A DNA stretch of 64,000 nucleotides from Cyclobacterium sp. SYSU L10401 (GTDB lineage: Bacteria > Bacteroidota > Bacteroidia > Cytophagales > Cyclobacteriaceae): assembly GCF_010993705.1 (NCBI RefSeq), contig NZ_WOFO01000002.1, forward strand, positions 62,001 through 126,000. The letters run 5' to 3'. The notes below the pieces were generated by a model. The model worked only from the letters and a program-made list of their open reading frames with translations, had not been told where the DNA came from and did not search any database. Below are positions 26,601 to 35,744 of the stretch, piece by piece (the first letter of the stretch is position 1; each line of letters starts with the position of its first letter). The position numbers and the translations under genes are program-made.

Positions 26601-28886
26601 TCAGCTTTCGTAGACTCCAATGCCAAACAAACCAGCGGGTACCTTCTTCTCGGGGTGTTTGAGCTGAAGCACAATTTTTTTAGCCCTGATAGCGGGGGCA
26701 AGGACAATCTCATACCTGCTTTGGTGATTATTTTTTTCCTCATAAAGCAGGTTGCCCCGCTCATCGAGCAACCGAAACTCCCGCACACAAAAAGGCATCA
26801 CCCGCTCGTCATGGCCCCTTAGGGTCGACTCCAGGGGGTGATCATAGTCCGTATCAAACCAAAGCAAAATTTTCCTGATTTCCTGCTGCACGGGCCAGGA
26901 AAAAGTAAGGGTAGGTTCGGGGTCCTTTGGATCAGCCACCCAGGCATTGCTTTGGAAGGTGGGACGGAAGCTGCCATTGAGCAGGTTTTCAGGACGGTAT
27001 AATCGCAGCGCTGGTTCGCAGCTGATGGCCAGGTTATGCCCTCCCGGCCTCCGTTCCGGCAACCAAAAATCAAAGGCATCCACGCCCAGGCCTTCAGGCG
27101 GTTCCTGTCGGCTGCCTTTGGCAACATCCAAATTGACCCGGTTAAAAACCGTCAGCAAGCCGGTGAGCCTTAGCTGGCTAATGCCAACCTGAACAAGTGG
27201 ATTGGCTTCAAAAGCTATAAAGTAGTACGCTGACGCATCTAGCAGCCTATCAAAATCTACGGTCAGTTTATGTATCCCTCTTGATACTGCAATCTCCTTT
27301 TCCGCCAATTGCCTGTCCGGGGTAAAGTTACCCGGTAGGCTACTGCCCATTAAGCGGAGCACCAGATGGGTTGCTTTCTTTGCCTTCACCTCAAAGGTAA
27401 AAACCGGAATCCTACCTGCTTCCAGTGGAAGCATTTGCGCCATGCTGCTGTCCAGGTCTTTCCATCCGGCATCTGCCGGCAACTGCTGCAAACTAAACGT
27501 AGAAGAAACAGATACCGAAGCCGTTTTGACCCGATTGTCGGTATCCGCCAAATGCATGCCCGGCAGGTATTGGCCCATGCCCATCAGGCGCTGCTGCAGC
27601 TTATCCATCAGCTCTTCGTCCATCAGCTCCCGGGGCAAAAGGTGCTGTTCTCTGCAAAGGGCGGCCGCCATTCCCACCGCCTGGGCGTTATGGGCGCAAG
27701 TGGCCATCACCCTGGAGGAACCGAAAGCCACATGGCTGGCGCTGATGATCCTGCCGGCCAAAAACAGGTTTTCGATATTTCTGCTGTACAGGCAACGGTA
27801 GGGAATGCCGTACACCCCTTTGGCATGCCACTGGGTGCAGCCGGGAAGCTCCCCGTAAATGCCATCTGCCGGATGCAGGTCCAGGGCCCAGCCTCCGTAG
27901 GAAACCATATCTGTAGGCCTACGCTGCTCCACTACATCCCGCTGGGAAAGCATGTAATCCCCTTCAAAACGCCGGCTCTCCCGCTTACCGGGGATCATGC
28001 CCACCCATTCCAGGGTATGCGTTTCCATCTCGGGGTAGTCTCCGGAATTTTTGATATGGTCCCAGATGCCATAGATGATGCGCCAAAGCTCCCATTTGAT
28101 GGTTTCGGTGGCGTGAATGGTATCCAATCGCCCCCCATATTCCACCCACCATAAGCGGCAACCCCTGTCGTACAGGTTAAAGGTATGGAAACGGGGCAGG
28201 CTGGCCAGGTCGGTGTTGGCAAATGCCGGAGGAAAAAACCGCACCGGCTTTCCCGTATCCTTGCTGTGGAAATACAGGGAATGTCCCAACAGCTCCCCAT
28301 AGGCCTTTTCCGGCGCAAAGGCTTCGCCAAACTCCTCCCTGGATTCCGCGCCAATGCGAAAGGCCGCACCGGACAAAAATCCGAGGATGCCATCTCCGGA
28401 AGCGTCCACAAACAAGGGGGCCTCCAGCCGGTACTGGGTGCTATTTTGGCTGCAAAAAGCCAGCACTTTGGCGATTCGGCTGCTGCCTGCTTTTTCACAG
28501 GCATGGACGGCCGTGTTTAGCAAAAGGGTAATGTTTGGCTCTTGGGTTACTTTTTCCAGCAGCACCGTATCCAGAATCAGGGCATTTCCCTCGGGATTGC
28601 GGTATTGGTTTTCCAAGAGGATTTCATCGATAATGCCCCCCTCCCTGGCCCAGCGGTTGTTATTGCCCATGCTGGAAGTGGCTCCCAGGATCCAAAGCCG
28701 GATCTCGGAAGAGGCGTTTCCCCCCAGCACCGGGCGGTCCTGTACCAGGACCACTTCCATACTTTGCCGAGCGGCCGTGATGGCGGCACAAATACCGGCC
28801 ATCCCGCCACCAACGACAACCAGGTCGGCAGAAAGGGTTTGGGAAGTAAGGGAACGGTTTCCGGAAAAGGGTGCCTCAACGAGCAT
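26601..28886 (-). CDS. FAD-dependent oxidoreductase (FAD_oxidored family), cytoplasmic
   Basis: A 761-residue protein without a signal peptide. The dinucleotide-binding motif DLVVVGGGMAGICAAITAA is at about residues 21-40. RPVLGGNASSEIRLWILGA and WAREGGIIDEILLE follow, then the C-terminal flavin motif NLFLAGRIISASHVAFGSSRVMATCAHNAQAVGMAAALC. The last 280 residues form beta-rich accessory domains. It is related to the truncated exported protein at 1-692, but lacks that protein's signal peptide and N-terminal module. It is convergent with lacI and divergent from the TIM-barrel gene at 29012. Family members sit in glycan loci and probably oxidise sugars or sugar acids. The substrate is unknown. 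Confidence 0.92.
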   Translation of the reverse strand: MLVEAPFSGNRSLTSQTLSADLVVVGGGMAGICAAITAARQSMEVVLVQDRPVLGGNASSEIRLWILGATSSMGNNNRWAREGGIIDEILLENQYRNPEGNALILDTVLLEKVTQEPNITLLLNTAVHACEKAGSSRIAKVLAFCSQNSTQYRLEAPLFVDASGDGILGFLSGAAFRIGAESREEFGEAFAPEKAYGELLGHSLYFHSKDTGKPVRFFPPAFANTDLASLPRFHTFNLYDRGCRLWWVEYGGRLDTIHATETIKWELWRIIYGIWDHIKNSGDYPEMETHTLEWVGMIPGKRESRRFEGDYMLSQRDVVEQRRPTDMVSYGGWALDLHPADGIYGELPGCTQWHAKGVYGIPYRCLYSRNIENLFLAGRIISASHVAFGSSRVMATCAHNAQAVGMAAALCREQHLLPRELMDEELMDKLQQRLMGMGQYLPGMHLADTDNRVKTASVSVSSTFSLQQLPADAGWKDLDSSMAQMLPLEAGRIPVFTFEVKAKKATHLVLRLMGSSLPGNFTPDRQLAEKEIAVSRGIHKLTVDFDRLLDASAYYFIAFEANPLVQVGISQLRLTGLLTVFNRVNLDVAKGSRQEPPEGLGVDAFDFWLPERRPGGHNLAISCEPALRLYRPENLLNGSFRPTFQSNAWVADPKDPEPTLTFSWPVQQEIRKILLWFDTDYDHPLESTLRGHDERVMPFCVREFRLLDERGNLLYEEKNNHQSRYEIVLAPAIRAKKIVLQLKHPEKKVPAGLFGIGVYES

Positions 28887-29011
28887 GGCGAAAGGGTTTA
28901 AGTGTGATACGACTTATTCGCAAGGTACATAACCCGATGCAATTCGAATTTTAGAATTCAATAAAAATAAGTAGTTTTAACAAAAAGTTATTTCCCAAAA
29001 ACCTGATCTCT

Positions 29012-29848
29012 ATGAAAACCTTATTCCTTCGCTCCCTTATCCTAGCATTGACCGCCTTCCTTACCCTTTCTGCCCAGGCGCAGCAGGAAATACCCTCCGG
29101 ATGGAAAGTAGGCAGCCAGGCCTATACCTTTCGCCTGTTTTCCCTGGAAGAAACCCTTGAAAAGCTGAACAGTATCGGCGTACGCTATGTGGAGCTGTAC
29201 CCGGGACAAAAAATCACCAAAACAGGTGATGCCACCACGCATTTTTCCGCTTCCCAGGCAGATAAAGACAAAATAAAATCCTTACTGCAACAGTACGATA
29301 TCGAAGCTGTAGCCTATGGGGTAGCCAGTCCCAGTGATGAGGAATGGCCGGACTTGTTCGCTTTTGCCAAAGAAATGAGCATTGGCATCCTGACAACAGA
29401 ACCCAGGCCCAATCAGTTTGACCTGATAGAAGAACTTGCTGAGGAGCATCAAATCAAGATCGCCCTGCACAATCACCCCCTGCCTTCCCTATACTGGCAT
29501 CCGGAAGTACCCCTTCGCTTTCTGGAAGGTCGATCGGAACTGATGGGGGTCTGTGCGGATATCGGCCACTGGGTGCGCTCCGGTCTGGATCCGGTAGCAA
29601 GCCTTCGCAAACTGGAAGGAAGAATCATCAGCCTGCACATGAAAGACCTGAACAAAGCCGGCGTCCGGGATGCGCACGATATCCCCTGGGGCACAGGCAA
29701 CTGCGATGTGGCCGGGGTCCTGCACGAATTAAACCGGCAAGGGTTTGAAGGCGTCTTTTCTGCCGAATACGAACACAACTGGGAAAACAACCTGCCGGAA
29801 GTCAAAGAAAGCATGGATTATTTCAAGCGGGTAGCGGCGCAGTTTTAG
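29012..29848 (+). CDS. Exported sugar phosphate isomerase/epimerase-like TIM-barrel protein
   Basis: A 278-residue protein. Residues 1-23 are a signal peptide (TLSAQA). The rest is an AP-endonuclease-2/xylose-isomerase-like barrel: GVRYVELYPGQKI, IKIALHNHPL, LMGVCADIGHWVRSGLDP, RIISLHMKDLNK and GVFSAEYEHNWENNLPEV. The Glu/Asp/His metal ligands expected for the family (YVELY, HNHP, DIGHW, HMKD, EYEH) are all in place. Exported members occur widely in Bacteroidota sugar loci, often next to Gfo/Idh/MocA oxidoreductases. Divergent from the FAD oxidoreductase with a 125-nt gap. Confidence 0.92.
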   Translation: MKTLFLRSLILALTAFLTLSAQAQQEIPSGWKVGSQAYTFRLFSLEETLEKLNSIGVRYVELYPGQKITKTGDATTHFSASQADKDKIKSLLQQYDIEAVAYGVASPSDEEWPDLFAFAKEMSIGILTTEPRPNQFDLIEELAEEHQIKIALHNHPLPSLYWHPEVPLRFLEGRSELMGVCADIGHWVRSGLDPVASLRKLEGRIISLHMKDLNKAGVRDAHDIPWGTGNCDVAGVLHELNRQGFEGVFSAEYEHNWENNLPEVKESMDYFKRVAAQF

Positions 29849-29968
29849 GTTTGAAAGTAGGATTTGGACTTGTACGGATTACTGGTCACGGTATTATCTG
29901 GAAGTTATGGCGCTTGTCCAAGGTGAACACAAATCAAAAAATTCGTATATTTAAGAAAGTCAAAGAAA

Positions 29969-30184
29969 ATGGAAACTATAAGAATCGACATATTGAACCC
30001 CAAGGCTAAAGCTCTTTTAAAAGATTTGGCAAATCTAGAGTTGATAAGGATCAGGAAAGAAAAACCAACTACAGATTTTTTTGAATTACTTAAAAAATTC
30101 CGAAGTAAAGCAGATAAAGTTCCTAGTCTGGAAGAAATCACATTAGAGGTTGAGGCAGTTCGCAAAGCCCGTTATGAAAAATAA
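29969..30184 (+). CDS. Putative antitoxin of a PIN toxin-antitoxin pair
   Basis: A 71-residue acidic/basic protein starting METIRIDILNPKAKALLKDLANL. The C-terminal half (FRSKADKVPSLEEITLEVEAVRKARYEK) fits the wrapping tail of small antitoxins. The gene ends inside the start of the PIN-domain gene (11-nt overlap), the usual translationally coupled antitoxin-toxin order. No ribbon-helix-helix motif is obvious, so DNA binding is uncertain. Confidence 0.8.
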   Translation: METIRIDILNPKAKALLKDLANLELIRIRKEKPTTDFFELLKKFRSKADKVPSLEEITLEVEAVRKARYEK

Positions 30185-30581
30185 AAGGGTTATTTTAGAT
30201 ACAAACCTTTGGATTAGTTTTTTAATTTCTAAAAGACAGCAGGAGTTGGATTTACTTCTTGAATCTGGTACTATAATCCTTATTTTTTCTGCTGAATTGC
30301 TTGAAGAATTTCTAGAAGTTTCAAATCGACCCAAATTCAAGAAATTCTTTAAAAAATCCGATATTGAAGACTTACTACGTCAAATTGACAGCGTCGGAGA
30401 ATTTGTAAAAGTGAAGACCAAAGTGGATAAATGCAGAGACCAAAAGGATAATTTTTTATTAAGTCTATCTATAGATGGCAAGGCAGATTTCTTAATAACA
30501 GGTGACACAGATTTATTAGTGTTGGGTAAATTAAAGCAAACCCAAATAGTTTCATGGTCTGAATTTATTTCAAAAGTATGA
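30174..30581 (+). CDS. PIN-domain toxin (VapC-like putative RNase)
   Basis: The ATG at 30174 overlaps the antitoxin gene and gives 135 residues. The alternative frame start at 30150 would deepen the overlap. The four PIN acidic positions are visible: Asp in ILDTNLWISFLIS, Glu in AELLEEFLEV, Asp in CRDQKDNFLLSL, and Asp in FLITGDTDLLVLG. The domain matches COG1569-type PIN toxins, Mg-dependent endoribonucleases. Composition of the pair is AT-rich against its neighbours. It forms an accessory module between the glycan locus and the peptide/propeller locus. Confidence 0.9.
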   Translation: MKNKRVILDTNLWISFLISKRQQELDLLLESGTIILIFSAELLEEFLEVSNRPKFKKFFKKSDIEDLLRQIDSVGEFVKVKTKVDKCRDQKDNFLLSLSIDGKADFLITGDTDLLVLGKLKQTQIVSWSEFISKV

Positions 30582-30989
30582 GAGACACGACACCATAACA
30601 TTAGCTGGGGAGCAGCAGGTCGGTTCCGGGAAAAAATAAAACTTTGCTACCTTAAAGGACGTTTTTGAACGGGATGAAAAAAGGGCTCTGAAAATGCTTT
30701 CCTATAATCCGCCCAGGATTTCCTTGATGAACTATGGAGTCTTAACCACGGCGGGTTAAAGAGTGTCGATTTGGCATTACATCTGGTTTTCAGCAAATCT
30801 CTCACTTTGTGGAATTTAATGAGCGGAGTTTACCTTCCCAATACCCCTTAATTACTTAGGTTAAATTTATACATTTTCAGGTTGTTTGTTGATGGTCTGC
30901 TAACAAATATTATTTTTGATATTATTTTTGATATTATTTTTTTAATAATTATTTTTAATTGTTATATTTTTAATATGAAATTCATTTTT
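30582..30989. other. Intergenic stretch with gene remnants
   Basis: About 400 nt. A short frame at 30767-30859 encodes FGITSGFQQISHFVEFNERS and ends PSQYPLIT, resembling the C-terminal helix-turn-helix end of AraC-family regulators (GF..QSHF....K...SP..YR). No start or N-terminal part is present. From 30905 to 30970 there is a T-rich imperfect repeat of TTTTTGATATTA. No promoter could be placed. Confidence 0.4.
30767..30859 (+). pseudogene. Possible AraC-family HTH remnant
   Basis: Thirty codons in one frame, beginning FGITSGFQQISHF and ending SQYPLIT before a TAG. They fit the last helix pair of an AraC-type DNA-binding domain. The remainder of a regulator is absent upstream. Short length makes this tentative. 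Confidence 0.3.
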
Positions 30990-31160
30990 ATGAGTAATAA
31001 AGTCAAAACTAGACAAGAAATAGCCGATGAATATGGCGTTTCTACAAAAACTCTTTCTCGTTGGCTTAAAAAGAAAAACCTTGACATTTCAAGTGGGTTT
31101 GTAACACCAAAAGAACAAAATCAAATCTACGAAGTATTTGGGGAACCCCCAAAAAAGTAA
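30990..31160 (+). CDS. Small helix-turn-helix protein
   Basis: From the ATG at 30990 the frame encodes 56 residues. It contains KTRQEIADEYGVSTKTLSRW, a Fis/transposase-type helix-turn-helix, and ends in GEPPKK. An earlier ATG at 30975 would add five residues. The upstream in-frame sequence is low-complexity (Ile/Phe) and unlikely to be coding. Similar stand-alone HTH proteins accompany mobile or accessory DNA in Bacteroidota. It might be an orphan repressor or a fragment of a transposase-like protein. No partner gene is adjacent. Confidence 0.6.
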   Translation: MSNKVKTRQEIADEYGVSTKTLSRWLKKKNLDISSGFVTPKEQNQIYEVFGEPPKK

Positions 31161-31177
31161 TAGTCAATGAAATAGAC

Positions 31178-32836
31178 CTAACCTTTTTCACAAAAAAACT
31201 TAATGATGGAACCTACAGCATGCTCCGTATTTTCGGATTTAATAAACCAATGCCCTTCATTGGGATAACTTATCCAATTCACATTTTTATTTCCCGAATA
31301 TTCTATTCTTTTTACGCTTTCTGAAAAACTCACTATAGGATCATTTTCTCCCAATATATGAATTTGGGGTACCCGACCGATATACCGTTCTGAAGCAGGC
31401 ATACCAAACAGGGAAGCAGTGGCTTTCACAATTCCAAAATTCTCTTCCACTACGTGTTCCATTAGTATATTCCCTGAACTTGCCGCAAGGGTATATATGG
31501 GAATTCCTTTATTTTCTTTCGAAAGATGGTGTAACCATTGGATCATATCCTCCTTTCCTTCCGAGAAATCAGCTTTGTTAAATTTCTTTCCGAATCCAAA
31601 AGACATGGGGTAATTGGGCGCAATAATTCGATATCCATTATTGGTGAGATTAGCTAAAACAGGGTCCCACCTGGGGGAAAAGTCACTGTGCAAGCCGGGA
31701 TGGAAATAAAGAATCACTCCCTGAAGGCTGGAAGCATCAGGAGGTTGAAATTCGTATGCCGAGGAAAGCTCCTCTGAAGCCGGTAAATATCGATAATCAA
31801 TCGTTAAGTCCAGCATATTATCGGCAACACTGTAAATAGACCTATTTGCCAAATCGTAAATATAAAGAGATTTGGGAACCCAAAAATCAGTATATACCAT
31901 GATCAATTGGTTATTTCCGGAAAAGGAATAATCATACACTACTCCTCTTTTAGTAATTGATTCAATTTCTCCGGTTTTCAGATTTTTTCTTTTCAAAAAA
32001 TACTCTCCGGCAGCTACTTCCATATAGAATAGGTCATCCCCCTTTCTTTTTGGTAACTTAACATCAAGCCCGGCATCAAGGATTAGAATAGGATCTGCCT
32101 CAGGAAGTTTCAAATTAATGGCATAAATTTTAAAAAATTCCCCTCCTTCATTGCTAGCAAAGTAAACCAAATCATTAAACAGGAAGGGATTGAGTTTATG
32201 ACCATCACTGTTCCGGAACAATGATCGAAAAATATCTCCCTCCTTTTCTATAAAAAGAAGTTGATCATCAGCATTAATAACAAAATAATTTCCTTCTTCT
32301 GAGAATTCCACGTGGTGAAGTTGATTTACCCTTGGAAGTAGAATGCTCCTTTCTTCATTTTGAAGGTCCAATAGATACAAGGTAGGGTCATCCCGCATTT
32401 GCACTACTACTAAATTACCATTTCGAAAAGAGAAAACTGATCGAACCTTATTTGATTCGGGAAAAAAATTTTCAAAAAGCTCATCTGAAGCCCTCCACTT
32501 TTCATTCCCATCTTTATCCTGAAGTGCCGTTATTTTTCCATCAAACAGAAAGGGAAAACGCTGATATTTAAACGAATCAAGCTTATGGGTATGCTCCCCG
32601 TCAAAACGATGTAAAGAAAAGGATTGACCACTATTGGCTGAAAAAATAACATCTCCGTCATCAAGGACCAGAAATCGGGTGTCTGTTTCCATTGCAACAG
32701 CAATAAAAGGTCGAATTTCAATATTGCACTCCACTGCCGTTCTACTGCACCCAAAAAATAAAAAACCTATCGCTAACCATATTACCATGGAAGCCAAATT
32801 CCCTTTTAGAAATTGAATTCTGTTGATATTTCTCAA
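31178..32836 (-). CDS. S9-like alpha/beta-hydrolase lipoprotein with propeller-like N-terminus
   Basis: A 552-residue protein. The first codon is TTG (32834-32836), preceded by GGAGAG. It yields a signal peptide with lipobox FFGC (Cys30); the next ATG at 32788 would give an unusually short signal. Residues 40-350 are beta-rich like the propeller of S9 peptidases. The C-terminal alpha/beta hydrolase has VILYFHPGLHSDFSPRWDP, a nucleophile elbow TLAASSGNILMEH, a charge-relay Asp in ILGENDPIV and His in NEGHWFIK. The elbow reads A-x-S-x-G rather than G-x-S-x-G, so the catalytic Ser assignment is less certain. It is the last gene of the peptide/propeller unit. It may process the exported peptide; this is inference. 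Confidence 0.75.
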   Translation of the reverse strand: MRNINRIQFLKGNLASMVIWLAIGFLFFGCSRTAVECNIEIRPFIAVAMETDTRFLVLDDGDVIFSANSGQSFSLHRFDGEHTHKLDSFKYQRFPFLFDGKITALQDKDGNEKWRASDELFENFFPESNKVRSVFSFRNGNLVVVQMRDDPTLYLLDLQNEERSILLPRVNQLHHVEFSEEGNYFVINADDQLLFIEKEGDIFRSLFRNSDGHKLNPFLFNDLVYFASNEGGEFFKIYAINLKLPEADPILILDAGLDVKLPKRKGDDLFYMEVAAGEYFLKRKNLKTGEIESITKRGVVYDYSFSGNNQLIMVYTDFWVPKSLYIYDLANRSIYSVADNMLDLTIDYRYLPASEELSSAYEFQPPDASSLQGVILYFHPGLHSDFSPRWDPVLANLTNNGYRIIAPNYPMSFGFGKKFNKADFSEGKEDMIQWLHHLSKENKGIPIYTLAASSGNILMEHVVEENFGIVKATASLFGMPASERYIGRVPQIHILGENDPIVSFSESVKRIEYSGNKNVNWISYPNEGHWFIKSENTEHAVGSIIKFFCEKG

Positions 32837-32848
32837 TTTAGTTTGTTT

Positions 32849-33862
32849 TTACTCTCTCCAATACCTTTTAAAATCCCTCCACTCATTTTCGTCAGTTGCC
32901 CAGTCACTATAAATCGAGATTCCGTCAACCAGTCGATTTATAGTATCTACTTGAATTACGCTTTGTTTGATGGTCTTTAGGGTATTAGGAATACTTTCTA
33001 TCTTAAGGTTGCGGTATTCCTGGATCTCTGGTACATTCAAGAAGGTTCCCACCGCTATAAGATATTGTATATCCCTGCTATTTTTCAGTGTCTGAATATC
33101 ACGGATTAGCGCTTCACAGTTGTCCTCGAAAAGCCTTTGGTCGTGAAGGTGTGTATCGAAATACAAAAAAGAAAGCTGGTCTACATATTTGATCAGGGTG
33201 TGAAGTTCATCCATGCTGGTTTTTCTTTTCCAGGGCCGGGTTTCCGGGGAAGTAGCTACAACAACAGAGGAAACAAATGCCTTTGGCAATCGCCCCCGAA
33301 GTTTTCTGTGAAATTCATTTACATTATGTCCATAGGTTTCCAAATCCCCTGGCTTTTCCGGATTAACTGTATTTTCCAAATAGGGATTGCCTGATAAAAT
33401 AAACTCAAAGTCCACATGGATTCCGGGAACTTCCAATACCTCTATTAATCTTTCCGTATCCTCCAGGGCATTCGCAACCCATAGGGAATCCCCCAGGTAA
33501 ACAGACTTGTTTTGCAAGCCTCCGATCCAGGGCAAAATTATCAATTCCGGATATAGCTTTTGAATTAAATTTACAGAGTTGATAGCCGTCTCTGAGAAAG
33601 CATATTCAGGAAGTCGACCATCCATACCAAAAGGGCCTGAGAAAATATAGGCATACTTTATATCATTTTCCTCCATAGTCCGAGCATAGTCATGAATATG
33701 CTCTTGGGTAAGTTTCTCCCCTGTAGAAGGCTTGTGACCACGAAAATAGATACTCTCCGTCCAAATTGCATTTTCCTGGCCAAATAAACCGTCAGGATAT
33801 CTTTCCTCAGGTTTACACCCAATTATTACAATTAAAATGGTAAAAATAAAAAAACGATTCAT
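32849..33862 (-). CDS. TIM-barrel-like lipoprotein, possibly glycoside-hydrolase-18-related
   Basis: A 337-residue lipoprotein (MNRFFIFTILIVIIGC, Cys16). Segments such as ILPWIGGLQNKSVYLGD, EVPGIHVDFEFILSG and YVDQLSFLYFDTHLHD follow the beta-strand order of GH18-type barrels. The HVDFEF position corresponds to the DxxDxDxE strand of chitinases, but only part of that motif is present (VDFE). It may therefore be an inactive or divergent glycan-binding barrel. It lies 5 nt from the O-antigen-ligase-like gene and 12 nt from the S9-like gene, so all three are almost surely co-transcribed. The exact function was not recognised. Confidence 0.65.
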   Translation of the reverse strand: MNRFFIFTILIVIIGCKPEERYPDGLFGQENAIWTESIYFRGHKPSTGEKLTQEHIHDYARTMEENDIKYAYIFSGPFGMDGRLPEYAFSETAINSVNLIQKLYPELIILPWIGGLQNKSVYLGDSLWVANALEDTERLIEVLEVPGIHVDFEFILSGNPYLENTVNPEKPGDLETYGHNVNEFHRKLRGRLPKAFVSSVVVATSPETRPWKRKTSMDELHTLIKYVDQLSFLYFDTHLHDQRLFEDNCEALIRDIQTLKNSRDIQYLIAVGTFLNVPEIQEYRNLKIESIPNTLKTIKQSVIQVDTINRLVDGISIYSDWATDENEWRDFKRYWRE

Positions 33863-33867
33863 GGCAA

Positions 33868-35739
33868 TTATAAATTATCAGGCTCAAATTTGGTCCATCT
33901 CCCCGGTATTCGTTCCAGTAAATCTTGTATCTCTGTTTTTATTTCCTCTACTGCACGGGAGGGTATTTTTGGTTCTTTTTCTAACAATCGGTGGGCAAGT
34001 GGCTCCATCTTATCCCAGGCTCCGGTGGACGCATATAATTTTACCAACAAGTATCGGGGATAAAAACGGTCCGGAAGCATCTCTGCAGCTAATTGATAGG
34101 CAGTTTCTGCCTGTTCATTCTTTCCTAAAGCCATATAACTATCTCCCAAAGTAGTTTGTATTACTGTATTACCCAGGTATTTCTTTGCTGACTCCAGTAT
34201 AAAAATGGCCTCTTTATGTTTTCCAGCCATTGAAAGTGCCTTTCCATAATTGGTGAGAAATTCCCCGTTATGGTCAAACATGGGTAAAGCCTTTTCATAA
34301 CCATCAACTGCCGGTGCAAATGCCCCCCCGTGATATAAACTATAGGCATAATTCCACTCCTTTACAGCCTTATAAAGGCTATTTGATGTCACAAACGCTA
34401 TCATCGCAACGAAAAAAGCCAATAAAACAAAAATACCTTTGACTGTTTTCCCATATTGATCTACCTTCCAATCAACTAAAATCTGACTTCTGCCAGCCAA
34501 AATAGCCAGATAGAAAATGCCACAAATTTTTATAGACAATATATGGGAGGGGTAAGAAAACATACCAAAAACCAATATGGATACCAGGCCTGCCTGCGCT
34601 ATCAAGATTTCCGGATTTTCCAATGACCCCCGTATTTTAAAAACAGCAAAAAGCAATATTAGAACCAATCCTAATCCAAAAAGCCCTTGTTCCACCATAA
34701 GCTGGACCCCCTCATTAAAAGCATAGACCACGTCATCAGCCAGGGAAGCCGCCGGATCATTCGGATTGCCGCGAAACCAGGCCGCCTGTGATTCCATATA
34801 GCCAGCCTGAAAACGATCAAATCCCAACCCGGTCAATGGGTTTTCCCGGATCATTTCCCAGGATGCTTTCCAGATTAATGTTCTCCCATCGGCAGAGTCC
34901 TTTTTCAAATAATAAAGACCTGTTCCCACTCCAACTACTATGGCCAGGCCAAGCAAAATCCCAATTGTTCTTTTAATTGGAGTATCTAAAGCCTCTAGAA
35001 ATCTCCTATTCCAGCGAAATCGGAAAAACATTAAAAAACCTCCAGAGATAACTAAAGCTATCCAGGCAGCCCTTGATGCGCTTACCGAAAGTACCAATAT
35101 CACACCCAGCGCAGTTACGATAGCAGTAATTTTAATCAAATCCCGGAAAGGAGTAATATCATCACGTTTCCACTGATCAATAAAAAAATAGAGCCCAAGA
35201 GCAATTGGAAATACAGCAGTAAGATAACCTGAATAAGGTCCGGGATTAAAAAAACTACCTGTGATAGGGAAATTTATATTCAATGAGGGATAGAAATTGT
35301 AAAGCTGAAGCTCTCCATATATAATCTGAATCAATCCTCCAATAACTAAAAAAGCAGAAAATAAAATCAGACTTTTTGAGTCAATCAGTCTTACAGCTAA
35401 ATAAAGGAAGATTAGTGCACCAAAATCATATAAGCGATAGTTTACGGATAGGTGTTGTTGAAATATGGTGCTGTTTATTAAAACAAATAAAACTAAAATC
35501 GCAATAACACCATCACTTAGAGATAGTTTAAACAAAAAATTCGAATCCTTCTTAAAAAGAAAAATAACTAAATAAAGAACTGCTATTATGGATATTGAAA
35601 ATAGCAGAAAAAGAGTTTTTCCCAAAGATTTACTCCCGACAGGTATGTCAATACCAAAAGTAAAACTTGGAAGTATCATAAAAATAATACAGAATACAAT
35701 ATAAATACTCCATAGGGAATACTTAACGGGCATATTCAT
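33868..35739 (-). CDS. O-antigen-ligase-like (Wzy_C) polytopic membrane protein with C-terminal TPRs
   Basis: A 623-residue protein. About ten or eleven hydrophobic segments cover residues 8-440. The Wzy_C/WaaL signature region is present: DGRTLIWKASWEMIRENPLTGLGFDRFQAGYMESQAAW, followed by an EGVQLMVEQGLFGLGLVL segment. Residues 450-610 have TPR-like helices (WNYAYSLYHGGAFAPAVDGYEKAL, GEFLTNYGKALSMAGKHKEAIF, GDSYMALGKNEQAETAYQLA). Family members transfer lipid-linked glycans to acceptors such as lipid A or, in oligosaccharyltransferases, proteins. Standing between the thioredoxin-like lipoprotein (5 nt) and the TIM-barrel lipoprotein (5 nt), it is not in a capsule cluster. This suggests a dedicated acceptor, possibly the neighbouring peptide (inference). 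Confidence 0.85.
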   Translation of the reverse strand: MNMPVKYSLWSIYIVFCIIFMILPSFTFGIDIPVGSKSLGKTLFLLFSISIIAVLYLVIFLFKKDSNFLFKLSLSDGVIAILVLFVLINSTIFQQHLSVNYRLYDFGALIFLYLAVRLIDSKSLILFSAFLVIGGLIQIIYGELQLYNFYPSLNINFPITGSFFNPGPYSGYLTAVFPIALGLYFFIDQWKRDDITPFRDLIKITAIVTALGVILVLSVSASRAAWIALVISGGFLMFFRFRWNRRFLEALDTPIKRTIGILLGLAIVVGVGTGLYYLKKDSADGRTLIWKASWEMIRENPLTGLGFDRFQAGYMESQAAWFRGNPNDPAASLADDVVYAFNEGVQLMVEQGLFGLGLVLILLFAVFKIRGSLENPEILIAQAGLVSILVFGMFSYPSHILSIKICGIFYLAILAGRSQILVDWKVDQYGKTVKGIFVLLAFFVAMIAFVTSNSLYKAVKEWNYAYSLYHGGAFAPAVDGYEKALPMFDHNGEFLTNYGKALSMAGKHKEAIFILESAKKYLGNTVIQTTLGDSYMALGKNEQAETAYQLAAEMLPDRFYPRYLLVKLYASTGAWDKMEPLAHRLLEKEPKIPSRAVEEIKTEIQDLLERIPGRWTKFEPDNL

Positions 35740-35744
35740 TCTGA

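Noticed and set aside
27366-28154. 262-codon plus-strand frame opposite the FAD oxidoreductase
   Set aside because: Antisense to a gene with intact FAD motifs; His/Gln-rich low-quality composition.
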